This document shows, one piece after another, positions 15,809-24,858 of a stretch of DNA of 36,420 bases (positions are counted from its first letter, which is position 1; every line of letters starts with the position of its first letter). Source of the stretch: Nocardioides sp. (GTDB lineage Bacteria; Actinomycetota; Actinomycetes; Propionibacteriales; Nocardioidaceae); the NCBI GenBank assembly GCA_025924815.1, contig JAICHQ010000026.1, positions 1 to 36,420 of the forward strand, given 5' to 3'. The notes under the pieces were generated by a model that saw only the letters and a program-made list of their open reading frames with translations, did no database searches and was not told the DNA's origin. A program made the translations under genes and the position numbers.

Positions 15809-16379
15809 CGGCCGCCACCTGCTCGACGATCTCGACCAGGGTCAGCTGCGACGGGAGCGCCCCGATGATGCTGGCCGCCACCCTGCCCTCGGCGTCGAGG
15901 ACCACGGTGGCCGGGATGGAGTTGGGGGTGATGGTGCCGGGGAACGCCAGCAGCGCCTCGCCACCGGGAGAGTAGAACGAGGGCCAGTCGATGCCGAACT
16001 GCTCCTCGTAGGCGCGGGGTCCGGCGGTCCCCCCGTCACGCACGTCGACGCCGACGAAGTGGGCCTTGTCGCCGAGCTCCTTCTGGGCGCCGACCAGCAG
16101 GGGCGCCTCCTTGCGGCACGGCGGGCACCCCGCCCACCACACGTTGACCACCGTCGGCTTGCCGCGCATCGAGGCCAGCGACAGCGGCCTGCCGTCGAGG
16201 TCGTGGCCGGTGAAGTCGACCGGATCGCCGCGGTCGGCGACGGCGATCTGCTTCGGCGCACCGTCGCCCTCCACCCAGGTCTTCCCGTCGGTGCCGTTGA
16301 GTCCGTGGAAGGAGGAGCATCCGCTCGCGGTCAGGACAAGCACCGCGACGGCGACGATCGAGAGCAGCCGCTTCGACAC
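15801..16379 (-). CDS. resA: ResA-like TlpA-family thiol-disulfide reductase, lipoprotein
   Basis: A 192-residue exported thioredoxin-fold protein that reduces apocytochrome c cysteines before heme attachment. The N-terminus is a lipoprotein signal with lipobox LTASGC (Cys near residue 21), so it is anchored on the outer face of the membrane. The active site is WWAGCPPCRKEAP, CxxC with the Pro pair typical of TlpA/ResA. A cis-proline-like SIPATVVLD stretch follows near residue 155. The start is GTG 16379, immediately after the phosphatase stop (16380-16382), so the two genes are transcribed together. Its partners ccdA, resB and ccsB are downstream. Confidence 0.92.
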   Translation of the reverse strand: MSKRLLSIVAVAVLVLTASGCSSFHGLNGTDGKTWVEGDGAPKQIAVADRGDPVDFTGHDLDGRPLSLASMRGKPTVVNVWWAGCPPCRKEAPLLVGAQKELGDKAHFVGVDVRDGGTAGPRAYEEQFGIDWPSFYSPGGEALLAFPGTITPNSIPATVVLDAEGRVAASIIGALPSQLTLVEIVEQVAADG

Positions 16380-17054
16380 CTAGGGCTTCCTCGGCTCCGG
16401 TGCGTTGCCGGCCGAGAACGGCGCCGACTTGTCCCGCACCGGGATCAGGTCGCCCGCGGGCTCGGAGTAGCTGATGGTCGTCAGCGCGGCGCCGGTGAAC
16501 TGCAACGAGGTGATCGAGCAGAGCGTGCACTGGCGCCGGCGCGGGTCGTGCAGGAACGAGCGCTTCTCCAGCGACAGCCGGGTGATCCAGATCGGCAGCT
16601 GGTGGGAGACGATCACCGCCTCGTGGCCGCGGGCGGCGTCACGGGCGTCGTGGATCGCGGCGAGCATGCGGGCGACGACCTGTTGGTACGGCTCGCCCCA
16701 CGAGGGCCTGAACGGGTTCCAGAGGTGGACCCAGGTGGAGGGCTTGCGGAGGGCGTTGTCGCCGTGGCCGAAGCGCCGGCCCTCGAAGACGTTGCCGGAC
16801 TCGATGACTCGCGCGTCGATCACCGGAGTCAGCTCGCGGGCGGCCGCGAGCGGGGCGGCGGTCTCCTGGGCCCGCTCGAGCGGCGAGGTACGGATGTGGA
16901 CGATGTCGCGCTCACCCAGGCTCGCACCGATCCGCTCGGCCATCTCGCGACCGAGGTCGGAGAGGTGGTAGCCGTCGCGGCGGCCGTAGAGCACGCCCTC
17001 GGGGTTGTGCACCTCGCCGTGGCGGACCAGGTGGACGGTCGTGGTCTCAGGCAC
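16380..17054 (-). CDS. Histidine phosphatase (phosphoglycerate mutase-like)
   Basis: A 224-residue protein of the branch 1 histidine phosphatase family. The phosphohistidine motif LVRHGEVHN is at about residues 8-16, the conserved [11 protein letters not shown] at about 57-67, and the second catalytic His in AVIVSHQLP near residue 150. Start GTG 17054 overlaps the hemL stop by eight bases, so the longer frame reaching 17321 is shadow. It lies between hemL and resA, as its homologue does in mycobacteria, but the substrate is not known; a role in heme or cytochrome assembly is only positional inference. Confidence 0.88.
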   Translation of the reverse strand: MPETTTVHLVRHGEVHNPEGVLYGRRDGYHLSDLGREMAERIGASLGERDIVHIRTSPLERAQETAAPLAAARELTPVIDARVIESGNVFEGRRFGHGDNALRKPSTWVHLWNPFRPSWGEPYQQVVARMLAAIHDARDAARGHEAVIVSHQLPIWITRLSLEKRSFLHDPRRRQCTLCSITSLQFTGAALTTISYSEPAGDLIPVRDKSAPFSAGNAPEPRKP

Positions 17055-18390
17055 CGACGGCCTCCCGTGCCGCGAGGGCTGCCGCCGGGAGCGCGTCGAG
17101 GATCGTCTCCACGGCCGCGTCGTCGTGGGCCGAGGACACGAACCACGCCTCGTACGCCGAGGGCGGCAGGTAGACACCGCGGTCGAGCATGGCGTGGAAG
17201 AAGGCGGCGTACGCCGCGGTGTCCTGGCGCTGCGCGTCGTCGTGGTCGCGGACCGGTCCGTCGGTGAAGAACACCGAGAACATCGTCCCGGCGGAGGAGA
17301 CCACGTGCGGGACGCCGGCATCGGAGAGGGCCTTGTCGGCGGCGTCCTTGATCGCGTCGCCGGCCTCGCTCACGCGGGCGTACACGTCGTCGGTCGCGAG
17401 CCGGAGCGTGGTCAGACCCGCTGTCGCCGCGATCGGGTTCCCCGACAGGGTGCCGGCCTGGTAGACGGGCCCGACCGGCGACAGCATCTGCATCACCTCG
17501 GTGCGGCCGCCGAACGCCGCCGCCGGGAAGCCGCCGCCCATCACCTTGCCGAACGTCATCAAGTCGGGCGTCCAGCCCTCGAGCGCACCGTCGAGCCCCC
17601 AGTACCCCTGCGGGGAGGCGCGGAAGCCGGTCATCACCTCGTCGCTGACGAAGAGTGCGCCGTGGGCGGCGCAGGTCTGCGCCAGGAACTGGTTGAAGCC
17701 GGGGTCGGGGGCGATCACGCCCATGTTGCCGGGAGCGGCCTCGGTGATGACACAGGCGATCCGGGACCCGTCCTCGGCGAACAGCGCGACCACGGCCTCC
17801 CGGTCGTTGTAGGGGAGCACGCGGGTCAGCGCGGTCGCGGTCTCGGGGACGCCGGGGGTCCCGGGCACCGCCGGGGCCAGCGCCGCGGATCCGGGCGACG
17901 CGGTGTCCAAGGTGGTCACCCCGGACCCGGCGGCGGCGAGCAGGGCGTCGACGTGGCCGTGGTAGCAGCCGGCGAACTTCACCACGAGGTCGCGGCCGGT
18001 GAAGCCACGGGCCAGCCGGACCGCCGACATCGTGGCCTCCGTGCCGGAGGAGACCAGACGGACCTGCTCGACCGGCGTCCGCGCGACGATCTCCTCGCAG
18101 AGGTCGACCTCGGCCTCCGTCGGCGCGCCGTACGACGTGCCGCGGGCGAGCGCCTCCGCGACGGCGGCGAGCACCTCGGGATGGGCGTGCCCGAGCAGCA
18201 TCGGGCCCCAGGAGCCGACCAGGTCGACGTACTGCCGGCCGTCGACGTCGCGCAGGTGGGCCCCGGACCCCGACCGGATGAAGCGCGGCGTCCCGCCGAC
18301 CGCTCGGAAGGCACGCACCGGGGAGTTCACGCCGCCGGGCGTGACCGCGCTCGCGCGTGCGAACAGGGCCTCCGACCGGTCGTGAGTCAC
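17047..18390 (-). CDS. hemL: Glutamate-1-semialdehyde 2,1-aminomutase
   Basis: A 447-residue PLP enzyme that converts glutamate-1-semialdehyde to 5-aminolevulinate, the second step of C5 heme synthesis after HemA. The class III aminotransferase pattern is clear: [20 protein letters not shown] at the N-terminus, [12 protein letters not shown] for phosphate binding, the cofactor Asp in [12 protein letters not shown] (about residue 250), and the Schiff-base Lys in [13 protein letters not shown] (about residue 282). Start GTG 18390 was chosen over the longer frame to 18486 because homologues begin close to SEALF; CACAAT lies 6 bases before the GTG. It heads a six-gene operon continuing into cytochrome c maturation genes. 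Confidence 0.95.
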   Translation of the reverse strand: MTHDRSEALFARASAVTPGGVNSPVRAFRAVGGTPRFIRSGSGAHLRDVDGRQYVDLVGSWGPMLLGHAHPEVLAAVAEALARGTSYGAPTEAEVDLCEEIVARTPVEQVRLVSSGTEATMSAVRLARGFTGRDLVVKFAGCYHGHVDALLAAAGSGVTTLDTASPGSAALAPAVPGTPGVPETATALTRVLPYNDREAVVALFAEDGSRIACVITEAAPGNMGVIAPDPGFNQFLAQTCAAHGALFVSDEVMTGFRASPQGYWGLDGALEGWTPDLMTFGKVMGGGFPAAAFGGRTEVMQMLSPVGPVYQAGTLSGNPIAATAGLTTLRLATDDVYARVSEAGDAIKDAADKALSDAGVPHVVSSAGTMFSVFFTDGPVRDHDDAQRQDTAAYAAFFHAMLDRGVYLPPSAYEAWFVSSAHDDAAVETILDALPAAALAAREAVGA

Positions 18391-18478
18391 CCGGACATTG
18401 TGGCCGAGTGGCCCAACCCGCGCGCCACCGAGGGTCGACGGGAGTTGCTCGAAGTGGTCCGGGCCACGCTCACCGGCC

Positions 18479-18506
18479 CGTAACATCGAGGCTCCCGGAT
18501 CGTTTA
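18479..18506 (+). promoter_or_regulatory. Candidate BldN-type sigma promoter before the transglycosylase gene
   Basis: CGTAAC (18479-18484), 16 bases, then CGTTTA (18501-18506). The consensus recalled for Streptomyces sigma-BldN is CGTAAC and CGTTGA about 16 bases apart, so this site matches 11 of 12 positions. A BldN-like sigma factor is encoded at 28995-29774. The transcript would start near 18513, leaving a leader of about 95 bases. Confidence 0.5.
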
Positions 18507-18516
18507 TGACGTGTCA

Positions 18517-18581
18517 GGGAGGGAACTCTGACCTCGGAGCCGGTGGTGTCCGACGGTCGGCATACGCGCGCGAACCCTCCC
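18517..18581 (+). other. Possible structured leader of the transglycosylase mRNA
   Basis: GGGAGGG (18517-18523) and CCCTCCC (18575-18581) could close a 51-base loop just after the predicted transcription start. Inside, CCGA-CGG-TCGG is a small hairpin. No known riboswitch pattern was recognised. Confidence 0.3.
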
Positions 18582-18607
18582 CACGGCTTCACGAGGAGAG
18601 AGGTTCG

Positions 18608-19771
18608 ATGGCCAGGTTCGGTCGGGCGCAGCGGGCGTCGGCCCTGCTCCCGCTCGCCGTGTTCTCGGCGGCCTGGACGGCCGGGCTCGTCACCGCCGGC
18701 TCGGACGCCTCGGCCGCAGCGGACTCCCAGACCCTTCCCGACGGCACCCGCGTCCCGGCCCGGGCCGTCGAGGCGCCCGCGAGCCTCACGCCGCCGCGCA
18801 CGCTGAACCACGAGATCAGCGGCAACCCCCGGCAGGTCCTCGCCACCGCCTCGGCGAGCGGGATCCCCGCGGTCGCCCTGGCCGCCTACGAGCGCGCGGC
18901 GACGGTGATCGACGCGGCCGACCACACGTGTCGCATGCCCTGGCAGCTGGTCGCCGCCATCGGCCGGGTCGAGTCCGACCACGGTCGCACCGGCGGCAAC
19001 GTGCTCAGCGACCAGGGGATCGACCGGCCCGGCATCTACGGCCCGGTCCTCGACGGCACGCACGGCACGGTCCGGATCACGGACACCGACGCCGGCCGGT
19101 ACGACCACGACTCCCGGTTCGACCGGGCCGTCGGACCGATGCAGTTCATCCCCTCCACCTGGGCGATCGTGGGCGTGGACGCCGACAACGACGGACAGCG
19201 CAACCCGCAGGACATCTACGACGCGGCGCTCGGCTCGGCGGTGTACCTCTGCTCGGGCCCCGACGACCTGTCGACCACGGCCGGCCAGCGTGCCGCGGTC
19301 TTCCGCTACAACCACAGCGCCGCCTACGTCGATCTCGTGCTGGCGATCACGCAGGCCTACCTGGCCGGCGACTACAGCTCGGTGCCCAACGGCACGACCA
19401 GCACCAGCTTCTCGTTGGGCACTCCCCCGCTGCCGGGCGACGCCGTACACCACGGTCACCACAGACATCTGGGCGGCCACCATCCTCACCACACCACGGT
19501 GACGACCGACTCGCCCGACCCCGGCCCGTCCGCGGGGCCCACCGCGGGCCCGACGACGGCCCCTACGTCGAACCCCACCCAGGGCCCGACCGGTGACGTC
19601 TCCACCACGCTGCCCACGATCCTGCCGACGTCGATCATCCCGACGGCGGTCCCCTCGCTGCTGACCACGACCCAGGCGATCGCCCAGTGCCTGGCGCAGG
19701 GCCTGGTCGACAACCCGCTGAGCTCCCACGACGCATTCGACACGTGCGTCGCGAAGCTCACGGGCGGCTGA
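18608..19771 (+). CDS. Secreted lytic transglycosylase with a His-rich linker
   Basis: A 387-residue secreted murein transglycosylase. A signal peptide covers about residues 1-38. The catalytic domain (about 80-255) contains the active-site Glu122 in GRVESDHGR and the substrate motif AVGPMQFIPSTW (about 174-185). A later YNHSAAYVDLVL matches the end of the lysozyme-like fold. After it come a histidine cluster (nine His in residues 281-295) and a Pro/Thr/Gly-rich stretch (303-330), then a conserved-looking C-terminus with two Cys (361, 380). The ATG at 18608 has a strong ribosome site (GAGGAGAGAGG); the frame opens earlier, at 18398, but that part overlaps the hemL promoter. The gene stands alone, divergent from hemL and convergent with hemB, with a BldN-type promoter match upstream. 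Confidence 0.88.
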   Translation: MARFGRAQRASALLPLAVFSAAWTAGLVTAGSDASAAADSQTLPDGTRVPARAVEAPASLTPPRTLNHEISGNPRQVLATASASGIPAVALAAYERAATVIDAADHTCRMPWQLVAAIGRVESDHGRTGGNVLSDQGIDRPGIYGPVLDGTHGTVRITDTDAGRYDHDSRFDRAVGPMQFIPSTWAIVGVDADNDGQRNPQDIYDAALGSAVYLCSGPDDLSTTAGQRAAVFRYNHSAAYVDLVLAITQAYLAGDYSSVPNGTTSTSFSLGTPPLPGDAVHHGHHRHLGGHHPHHTTVTTDSPDPGPSAGPTAGPTTAPTSNPTQGPTGDVSTTLPTILPTSIIPTAVPSLLTTTQAIAQCLAQGLVDNPLSSHDAFDTCVAKLTGG

Positions 19772-19785
19772 AGCCGAAGCTGAAC

Positions 19786-19799
19786 CGGCAGGATTGCCG
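19786..19799. terminator. Small hairpin between convergent transglycosylase and hemB genes
   Basis: CGGCA and TGCCG form a 5-bp stem with a 4-base loop in the 106-base convergent gap. A second small stem (CGGC-TGAA-GCCG, 19765-19776) overlaps the transglycosylase stop codon. Neither has a T-run. Nothing else was seen in the gap. Confidence 0.3.
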
Positions 19800-19877
19800 C
19801 ACCCCGGGACGTTCCGAGAGTTCAGAGGGTCGTCCTCGGCGTGTCACCGGCGGGACTCCCGGAGTGTCGCGGGCGGC

Positions 19878-20882
19878 TCAGCGCGTGACCAGGCGCGCGG
19901 CCTCCGCCGCCCAGTAGGTCAGCACGACGTCGGCGCCGGCGCGACGGATCGAGGTCAGCACCTCGAGGATCGCCTGCTCCCGGTCGATCCAGCCGTGGGC
20001 CGCGGCGGCCTCGACCATGGAGTACTCACCCGAGACGTTGTACGCCGCGACCGGGACGTCGACCGCGTCGCGGACCCGGCGTACGACGTCGAGATAGCCC
20101 AGCGCGGGCTTCACCATCACCAGGTCGGCGCCCTCGGCGACATCGAGCAGGGCCTCGCGGACGCCCTCGCGGGCGTTGGCGGGGTCCTGCTGGTAGGTCC
20201 GCCGGTCGCCCTGCAACGAGGAGTCGACGGCCTCGCGGAAGGGACCGAAGAAGGAGGAGGCGTACTTCGCGGAGTAGGCGAGGATCGCGACGTCGGTGTG
20301 GCCCGCGTCGTCGAGGGCGGCGCGGATCGCGGCGACCTGCCCGTCCATCATCCCGCTCGGCCCGACCACGTCGACCCCGGCGGCGGCCTGCGCCAACGCC
20401 ATCGCGGCGTACACCTCGAGGGTCCGGTCGTTGTCGACGCGACCGTCGGGGGTCAGGACCCCGCAGTGTCCGTGGTCGGTGAACTCGTCCAGACAGAGGT
20501 CGCTCATCACCGTGAGCGCGTTGCCGACCTCGGCGACCACGTCGGTGATCGCCAGGTTGAGGATCCCCGCCGGGTCGGTGCCCCCCGACCCGACGGCGTC
20601 CTTGGACTCGGGAACGCCGAACAGCATCACCCCGCCCAGGCCCAGCTCGGCCGCCTCGTGGGCGGCCTTCAGCAGGGAGTCGCGGGTGTGCTGGACGACG
20701 CCCGGCATCGACGAGATGGGGCGCGGCTCGGCGGCCCCCTCGCGCACGAACACCGGCAGGACGAGCTGCTCGGGCGCGAGCCGCGTCTCGGCGACCAGGC
20801 TGCGGAGCCCCTGGGTCGTGCGGAGCCGACGCGGCCGGGTGACCGGCAGCGGCACGTGGGTTGCGCTCGACGGTTCAGTCAC
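19878..20882 (-). CDS. hemB: Delta-aminolevulinic acid dehydratase (porphobilinogen synthase)
   Basis: A 334-residue enzyme that condenses two 5-aminolevulinate molecules to porphobilinogen. The two active-site lysines are in [13 protein letters not shown] (Lys206) and [12 protein letters not shown] (Lys258, Schiff base). The metal site reads [14 protein letters not shown] (Cys130, Asp132, Cys140): two of the three cysteines of classic zinc enzymes are kept and the middle one is Asp, a pattern I recall from other actinobacteria. Start GTG 20882 lies 30 bases after the cobA/hemD stop, and a hairpin (20896-20910) sits in that gap. It is the last gene of rex-hemA-hemC-hemD-hemB and is convergent with the transglycosylase gene. 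Confidence 0.95.
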   Translation of the reverse strand: MTEPSSATHVPLPVTRPRRLRTTQGLRSLVAETRLAPEQLVLPVFVREGAAEPRPISSMPGVVQHTRDSLLKAAHEAAELGLGGVMLFGVPESKDAVGSGGTDPAGILNLAITDVVAEVGNALTVMSDLCLDEFTDHGHCGVLTPDGRVDNDRTLEVYAAMALAQAAAGVDVVGPSGMMDGQVAAIRAALDDAGHTDVAILAYSAKYASSFFGPFREAVDSSLQGDRRTYQQDPANAREGVREALLDVAEGADLVMVKPALGYLDVVRRVRDAVDVPVAAYNVSGEYSMVEAAAAHGWIDREQAILEVLTSIRRAGADVVLTYWAAEAARLVTR

Positions 20883-20895
20883 CGGTCTGCGAGGC

Positions 20896-20910
20896 GGTCG
20901 CCGGGCGACC
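20896..20910 (-). other. Intercistronic hairpin between cobA/hemD and hemB
   Basis: GGTCGC and GCGACC form a perfect 6-bp stem around three bases, about 13 bases upstream of the hemB GTG. It could affect hemB translation or mRNA processing; it could also be chance in GC-rich DNA. Confidence 0.25.
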
Positions 20911-20912
20911 CC

Positions 20913-22583
20913 TCACCCTCCTCGCTTCGCTCGGATCTTGCGGCTCGACGGCTTGCGCTCCGACGGCCTCGTGACCGGCTGGCCGGCTTCGAGCAGCTCG
21001 ACACGACGCGCCGCGCCGAAGTCCGCGAGCGCGTCGACGAGCCGGTCGACGTCCGGGGTGGACGCGAGGACGTCGACCCGCAGGCCGTGCTCCTCGGCGG
21101 TCTTGGCGGTCGCGGGCCCGATCACGGCGATCACGGTCGACGGGTGCGGCTTGCCGGCGATGCCCACCAGGTTGCGCACCGTCGAGGACGACGTGAACAC
21201 GACCGCGTCGAACCTGCCGGTCTTGATCGCGTCGCGCACCGGCGCCGGCGGCGGGGCCGCGCGGACGGTGCGGTACGCCGTGACGTCGTCGCACTCCCAG
21301 CCCAGGTCGACCAGTCCGGCGACGAGGTTCTCGGTGGCGATGTCGGCCCGGGGCAGGAACACCCGGTTGATCGGGTCCAGCAGCTCGTCGTACTCCGGCC
21401 AGTCCTCGAGGAGGCCGGCCGCGGACTGCTCGCCGCTGGGCGTGAGGTCGGCGCGCAGACCCCAGTCGGCGATGGCGGCGGCGGTCTTGTCGCCGACCGC
21501 CGCGATCTTCAGGCCCGAGAACGCGCGGGCGTCGAGGCCGTACTCCTCGAACTTCTCGCGGACGGCCTTGACCGCGTTGGCGCTGGTGAAGGCGATCCAC
21601 TCGTAGCGGCCCTCGACCAGGCCGCGGACGGCCTTGTCCATCTGCAGCGGGTTGCGTGGCGGCTCGACGGAGATGGTGGGCACCTCCTCCGGCACGCCAC
21701 CGAACCCGCGCAGCCGGGCGGACAACGAGCCGGCCTGCTCCTTCGTGCGGGGCACCAGGATCCGCCAGCCGTACAACGGCTTGGTCTCGAACCATGACAG
21801 CGCCTCGCGCATCGCGACGACCTCGCCGACCACGGTCACCGCCGGTGGCGTCATCCGCGCCGCGCGGGCGTCGGCGCCGATGTGCTCCAGCGTCGAGGTG
21901 ACGGTGAGCTGGTCGGTGGTGGTGCCGGTGCGGGTCATCGCGACCGGGGTCTCCGGGTCACGGCCTGCGGCCACCAGGGCCGCGGCGATGTCGGCGATGG
22001 AGTTCACCGCGGAGAGCAGCACCAGGGTCTTGGTGTCGGCGTGCCGCCTCCAGTCGATCTTGTCGCCGGCGGTGACGACGGTGACCTCGCGGTGGTCCTT
22101 GGTGGTCAGCGGGATGCCGGCGTACGCCGGGACCGCGGCGGCCGAGGAGACACCGGGCACGACCTCGAACTCCAGGCCCGATCTGGCGCAGGCCGCGGCC
22201 TCCTCGGGACCCGAGGCGTAGACGAACGGGTCGCCGGTCATCAGCCGCACGACGAGACCGCCGCGCTTGGCCTGCCTGACCACGACCTTGGCCCGCGCTG
22301 CGTGCGTGAGCGGCTGGCCGTCCTCGCCGAATCCACCGTCGACGAGCTCGGGGCCACCTTCCGCGCTCTCGGGAAGGCCGAGCACGGTGCGCACCAGGGC
22401 GGGGTGGTCCGGCCCCTCGGTGATGATGATGTCGGCCTGGCGGATGAGATCGGCGGCGCGCATCGTCAACAGACCGGGGTCACCCGGTCCGCTGCCGACG
22501 AACGCCACCCGTCCGGCCTTGGCGGTGGTCCGCGCTGCCCGGGTGGGGGTCACGGCGGTCTGGGCCCTCTGGGCTTGCGTCAT
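20913..22583 (-). CDS. hemD: Fused uroporphyrinogen-III C-methyltransferase and uroporphyrinogen-III synthase
   Basis: A 556-residue two-domain enzyme. Residues about 24-265 form a SUMT/CobA methyltransferase with VAFVGSGPGDPGLLTMRAAD, the MTGDPFVYASGPEEA loop, VPGVSSAAAVPAYAGIPLT and the closing PPAVTVVGEVV; it would make precorrin-2 toward siroheme or cobalamin. Residues about 270-525 form a uroporphyrinogen-III synthase (GWRILVPRTKEQAGSLSARL, WIAFTSANAV, VVFTSSSTVRN), which closes the tetrapyrrole ring. This CobA-HemD fusion is usual in actinobacteria. The C-terminal 30 residues are basic and disordered. The ATG overlaps the hemC stop as ATGA. Both activities are inferred from domain signatures. 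Confidence 0.92.
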   Translation of the reverse strand: MTQAQRAQTAVTPTRAARTTAKAGRVAFVGSGPGDPGLLTMRAADLIRQADIIITEGPDHPALVRTVLGLPESAEGGPELVDGGFGEDGQPLTHAARAKVVVRQAKRGGLVVRLMTGDPFVYASGPEEAAACARSGLEFEVVPGVSSAAAVPAYAGIPLTTKDHREVTVVTAGDKIDWRRHADTKTLVLLSAVNSIADIAAALVAAGRDPETPVAMTRTGTTTDQLTVTSTLEHIGADARAARMTPPAVTVVGEVVAMREALSWFETKPLYGWRILVPRTKEQAGSLSARLRGFGGVPEEVPTISVEPPRNPLQMDKAVRGLVEGRYEWIAFTSANAVKAVREKFEEYGLDARAFSGLKIAAVGDKTAAAIADWGLRADLTPSGEQSAAGLLEDWPEYDELLDPINRVFLPRADIATENLVAGLVDLGWECDDVTAYRTVRAAPPPAPVRDAIKTGRFDAVVFTSSSTVRNLVGIAGKPHPSTVIAVIGPATAKTAEEHGLRVDVLASTPDVDRLVDALADFGAARRVELLEAGQPVTRPSERKPSSRKIRAKRGG

Positions 22584-23551
22584 GCGTCTTGCCTTTCGCA
22601 GTCGGTCACCGGCTGCTCGTGCGGTGTTGGCGGCTGGTTCTCCGTCAGGTGTCCTGCCCCCTCGGCGAGCATCTGCTCGGCGAGACGGTGGCCGACGCCG
22701 GCGGCGTCGGCGGGGTCGCCGGTGGCGGACATCCGCACCGCCAGCGCCCCGTCGGGTGAGAGCGCGGTCGCCCTCACCCAGAGCTCTTCTCCCTCTTCTC
22801 CCTCCACTACCTCCGCGAGGGCCCCGATCGGTGCGGCGCAGCCACCTTCGAGCGTGGCCAGTACGGCGCGCTCGGCGGTCACGGCAGCACGGGAGCGGGC
22901 GTCGTCGAGGATCGCGACATCGCCGGCCAGGTCGTCTCCCTCCCGTGTCTCCACCGCCAGTGCGCCCTGCCCCGGAGCCGGCAGCATCTGGAGCGGATCG
23001 AGGATCTCGGTGGCCTCGTCGAGCCGTCCCAGCCGGGCCAGCCCCGCACGGGCGAGGACCACCGCGTCGTAGGTGCCCTCACGGACCTTGGAGATCCGGG
23101 TGTCCACATTGCCGCGGATGCCGGTGATCTCCAAACCGAGGCCGAGTGCGTGCAGCTGCGCGGCCCGGCGCGGTGAGCCGGTGCCCACGCGGCTGCCGAC
23201 GGGCAGCTCGCCGAGGGTGAGCCCGTCGCGGGCCACCACGACGTCGCGCGGGTCCTCGCGCGCCGGGACGGCGGCTATCGCCACTCCGGGAGACGGGGCG
23301 GTCGGCAGGTCCTTGAGGGAGTGGACGGCGACGTCGATGCGTCCGTCGAGAAGGGCCTCGCGCAGGGCGCTGACGAAGACGCCGGTGCCGCCGAGCTGGG
23401 CCAGCGGCTGGGGGTCGCGGTCACCGTGGGTGCTGATCTCGACCAGCGCGACCTCGCGGTCGAGGGCCCGGGCGAGCCGGTCACCGACCCAGCGGGACTG
23501 GGTGGTGGCGAGCAGGGAGGCACGGGTGCCCAACCGGATGGGGGTGCTCAT
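22580..23551 (-). CDS. hemC: Hydroxymethylbilane synthase (porphobilinogen deaminase)
   Basis: A 323-residue enzyme that polymerises four porphobilinogens into hydroxymethylbilane. The catalytic aspartate is in VAVHSLKDLPT (Asp81). The arginine-rich cofactor pocket includes GTGSPRRAAQL and GIRGNVDTRISKV. The dipyrromethane-attaching cysteine is in LATLEGGCAAPIGA (Cys238). The C-terminal 25 residues are a polar extension beyond the usual end. ATG 23551 overlaps the hemA stop as ATGA, and its own stop overlaps the cobA/hemD start as ATGA, so hemA-hemC-hemD are tightly coupled. Confidence 0.96.
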   Translation of the reverse strand: MSTPIRLGTRASLLATTQSRWVGDRLARALDREVALVEISTHGDRDPQPLAQLGGTGVFVSALREALLDGRIDVAVHSLKDLPTAPSPGVAIAAVPAREDPRDVVVARDGLTLGELPVGSRVGTGSPRRAAQLHALGLGLEITGIRGNVDTRISKVREGTYDAVVLARAGLARLGRLDEATEILDPLQMLPAPGQGALAVETREGDDLAGDVAILDDARSRAAVTAERAVLATLEGGCAAPIGALAEVVEGEEGEELWVRATALSPDGALAVRMSATGDPADAAGVGHRLAEQMLAEGAGHLTENQPPTPHEQPVTDCERQDA

Positions 23552-24837
23552 GAGTCGTCCCCCGGCTGTCGGGGCTCCACCGGCCGGGTCACGGCGTCGA
23601 CGGCCTCGGGGTCGATCGCGAACAGCTCCGCCAGCGCGGTCGCGTAGGAGACCGCGTCGCGGTCACCGAGCTCCTTGATCCGGATCGTGGGCTGGTGGAC
23701 CAGCTTGTCTGCCACCCTGCGCAGGGCGTGCAGGAACTCGGCGCGGGTGGCCGCCTCGAGGCCGGGGAGCCGGCGGTCGAGGCGGTCCATCTCGGAGTCG
23801 ACCACTCCGGTGGCCATCGTCCGCAGCGCGACCACGGTCGGCGTGATGCTCGACTGCTGGCGGGCGGAGAGGAACGCCTCGACCTCGTCGGTGACGATCC
23901 GGCCCACCGCCTCGACCTCGGTCCCGGCCTCGGAGCTCCGGAGGTCCTCCCCGAGGTCGGCGAGGGTCACCAGCGAGACGCCGGGCAGGTCGACGACGGC
24001 CGGGTCGATGTCGTGGGGCAGGGCCAGGTCGACCAGCGCGATCGGCCCCGTCGCGGCGGCGACGGCCTCACGGGTCACCAGCACGCCACTCGCGCCCGCG
24101 CAGGCCACCACGACGTCGGCGGCCGCCACCTCGGAGTCGACGGCGGTCAGCGGCGCCCATCGGGCGGCGTACTCCCCGGCCAGGCGCTCGGCCCGCTCGG
24201 GCGTGCGGTTGACGACGACGACCTCGGCGGCCCCGCGACGGATGACGGTGGCGACGCTGAGCGCGGCCATCGCGCCGGCGCCGACGACGACCACCCGGCG
24301 CCCGGCCAGGCCACCGGGGGTCCGGTCGAGGGCGGCCGCGACCAGGGTTGGGGCGGCCCGGTCGATGCCCGTCTCGGCGTGGGCGCGCTTGCCGACGCGG
24401 AGCGCCTGCTGGAACAGGGTGTTGAGGACCGGTCCTATCGAGCCGTGCTCCTGTCCGAGCCGGAGCGCGTCCCGCGTCTGGCCGAGGATCTGGGCCTCCC
24501 CCACTGCCATCGAGTCGAGCCCGGCCGCGACCCGGAACAGGTGGGAGACCGCGCCGTCGTCGTAGTGCACGTAGAGGTGCGGCAGCAGCGCCTCGACGCT
24601 GTCGGCGGCCGGCTGGAGGATGCGCTGGGAGAGGTCCTCGACGCTGCCGTGGAAGCGGTCGACGGCGGCGTACACCTCGAGCCGGTTGCAGGTGGCGACG
24701 ACGGTCGCCTCCGAGACGTGCTGGTTGGCCAGCACGTCCTCGATCAGCTTGGCGGCGCCGTCGGGGTCCACCGCGAGCCGCTCGAGCAGGGCGATGGGTG
24801 CCGACCGGTGGGAGACCCCCACGACGAGCGCGCTCAC
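23548..24837 (-). CDS. hemA: Glutamyl-tRNA reductase
   Basis: A 429-residue NADPH enzyme that reduces glutamyl-tRNA(Glu) to glutamate-1-semialdehyde, the committed step of C5 heme synthesis and the substrate for HemL. The N-terminal catalytic domain starts MSALVVGVSHRSAPI, with the nucleophile Cys50 in VVATCNRLEVY. GEAQILGQ follows near residue 115. The NADPH domain has RVVVVGAGAMAALS and VVVNRTPERAE. The dimerisation domain ends the protein. Start GTG 24837 is 67 bases after the rex stop. That gap holds a 6-bp hairpin (24859-24875), which could set the ratio of rex to hem messages. Rex is known to control hemA operons in Streptomyces. Confidence 0.96.
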   Translation of the reverse strand: MSALVVGVSHRSAPIALLERLAVDPDGAAKLIEDVLANQHVSEATVVATCNRLEVYAAVDRFHGSVEDLSQRILQPAADSVEALLPHLYVHYDDGAVSHLFRVAAGLDSMAVGEAQILGQTRDALRLGQEHGSIGPVLNTLFQQALRVGKRAHAETGIDRAAPTLVAAALDRTPGGLAGRRVVVVGAGAMAALSVATVIRRGAAEVVVVNRTPERAERLAGEYAARWAPLTAVDSEVAAADVVVACAGASGVLVTREAVAAATGPIALVDLALPHDIDPAVVDLPGVSLVTLADLGEDLRSSEAGTEVEAVGRIVTDEVEAFLSARQQSSITPTVVALRTMATGVVDSEMDRLDRRLPGLEAATRAEFLHALRRVADKLVHQPTIRIKELGDRDAVSYATALAELFAIDPEAVDAVTRPVEPRQPGDDS

Positions 24838-24858
24838 TCGGGGCCACCACGGGCGTGC

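Noticed and set aside
18517..18600. c-di-AMP riboswitch before the transglycosylase gene
   Set aside because: Such riboswitches often precede wall hydrolase genes in this phylum, but the conserved sequence blocks I know were not found.
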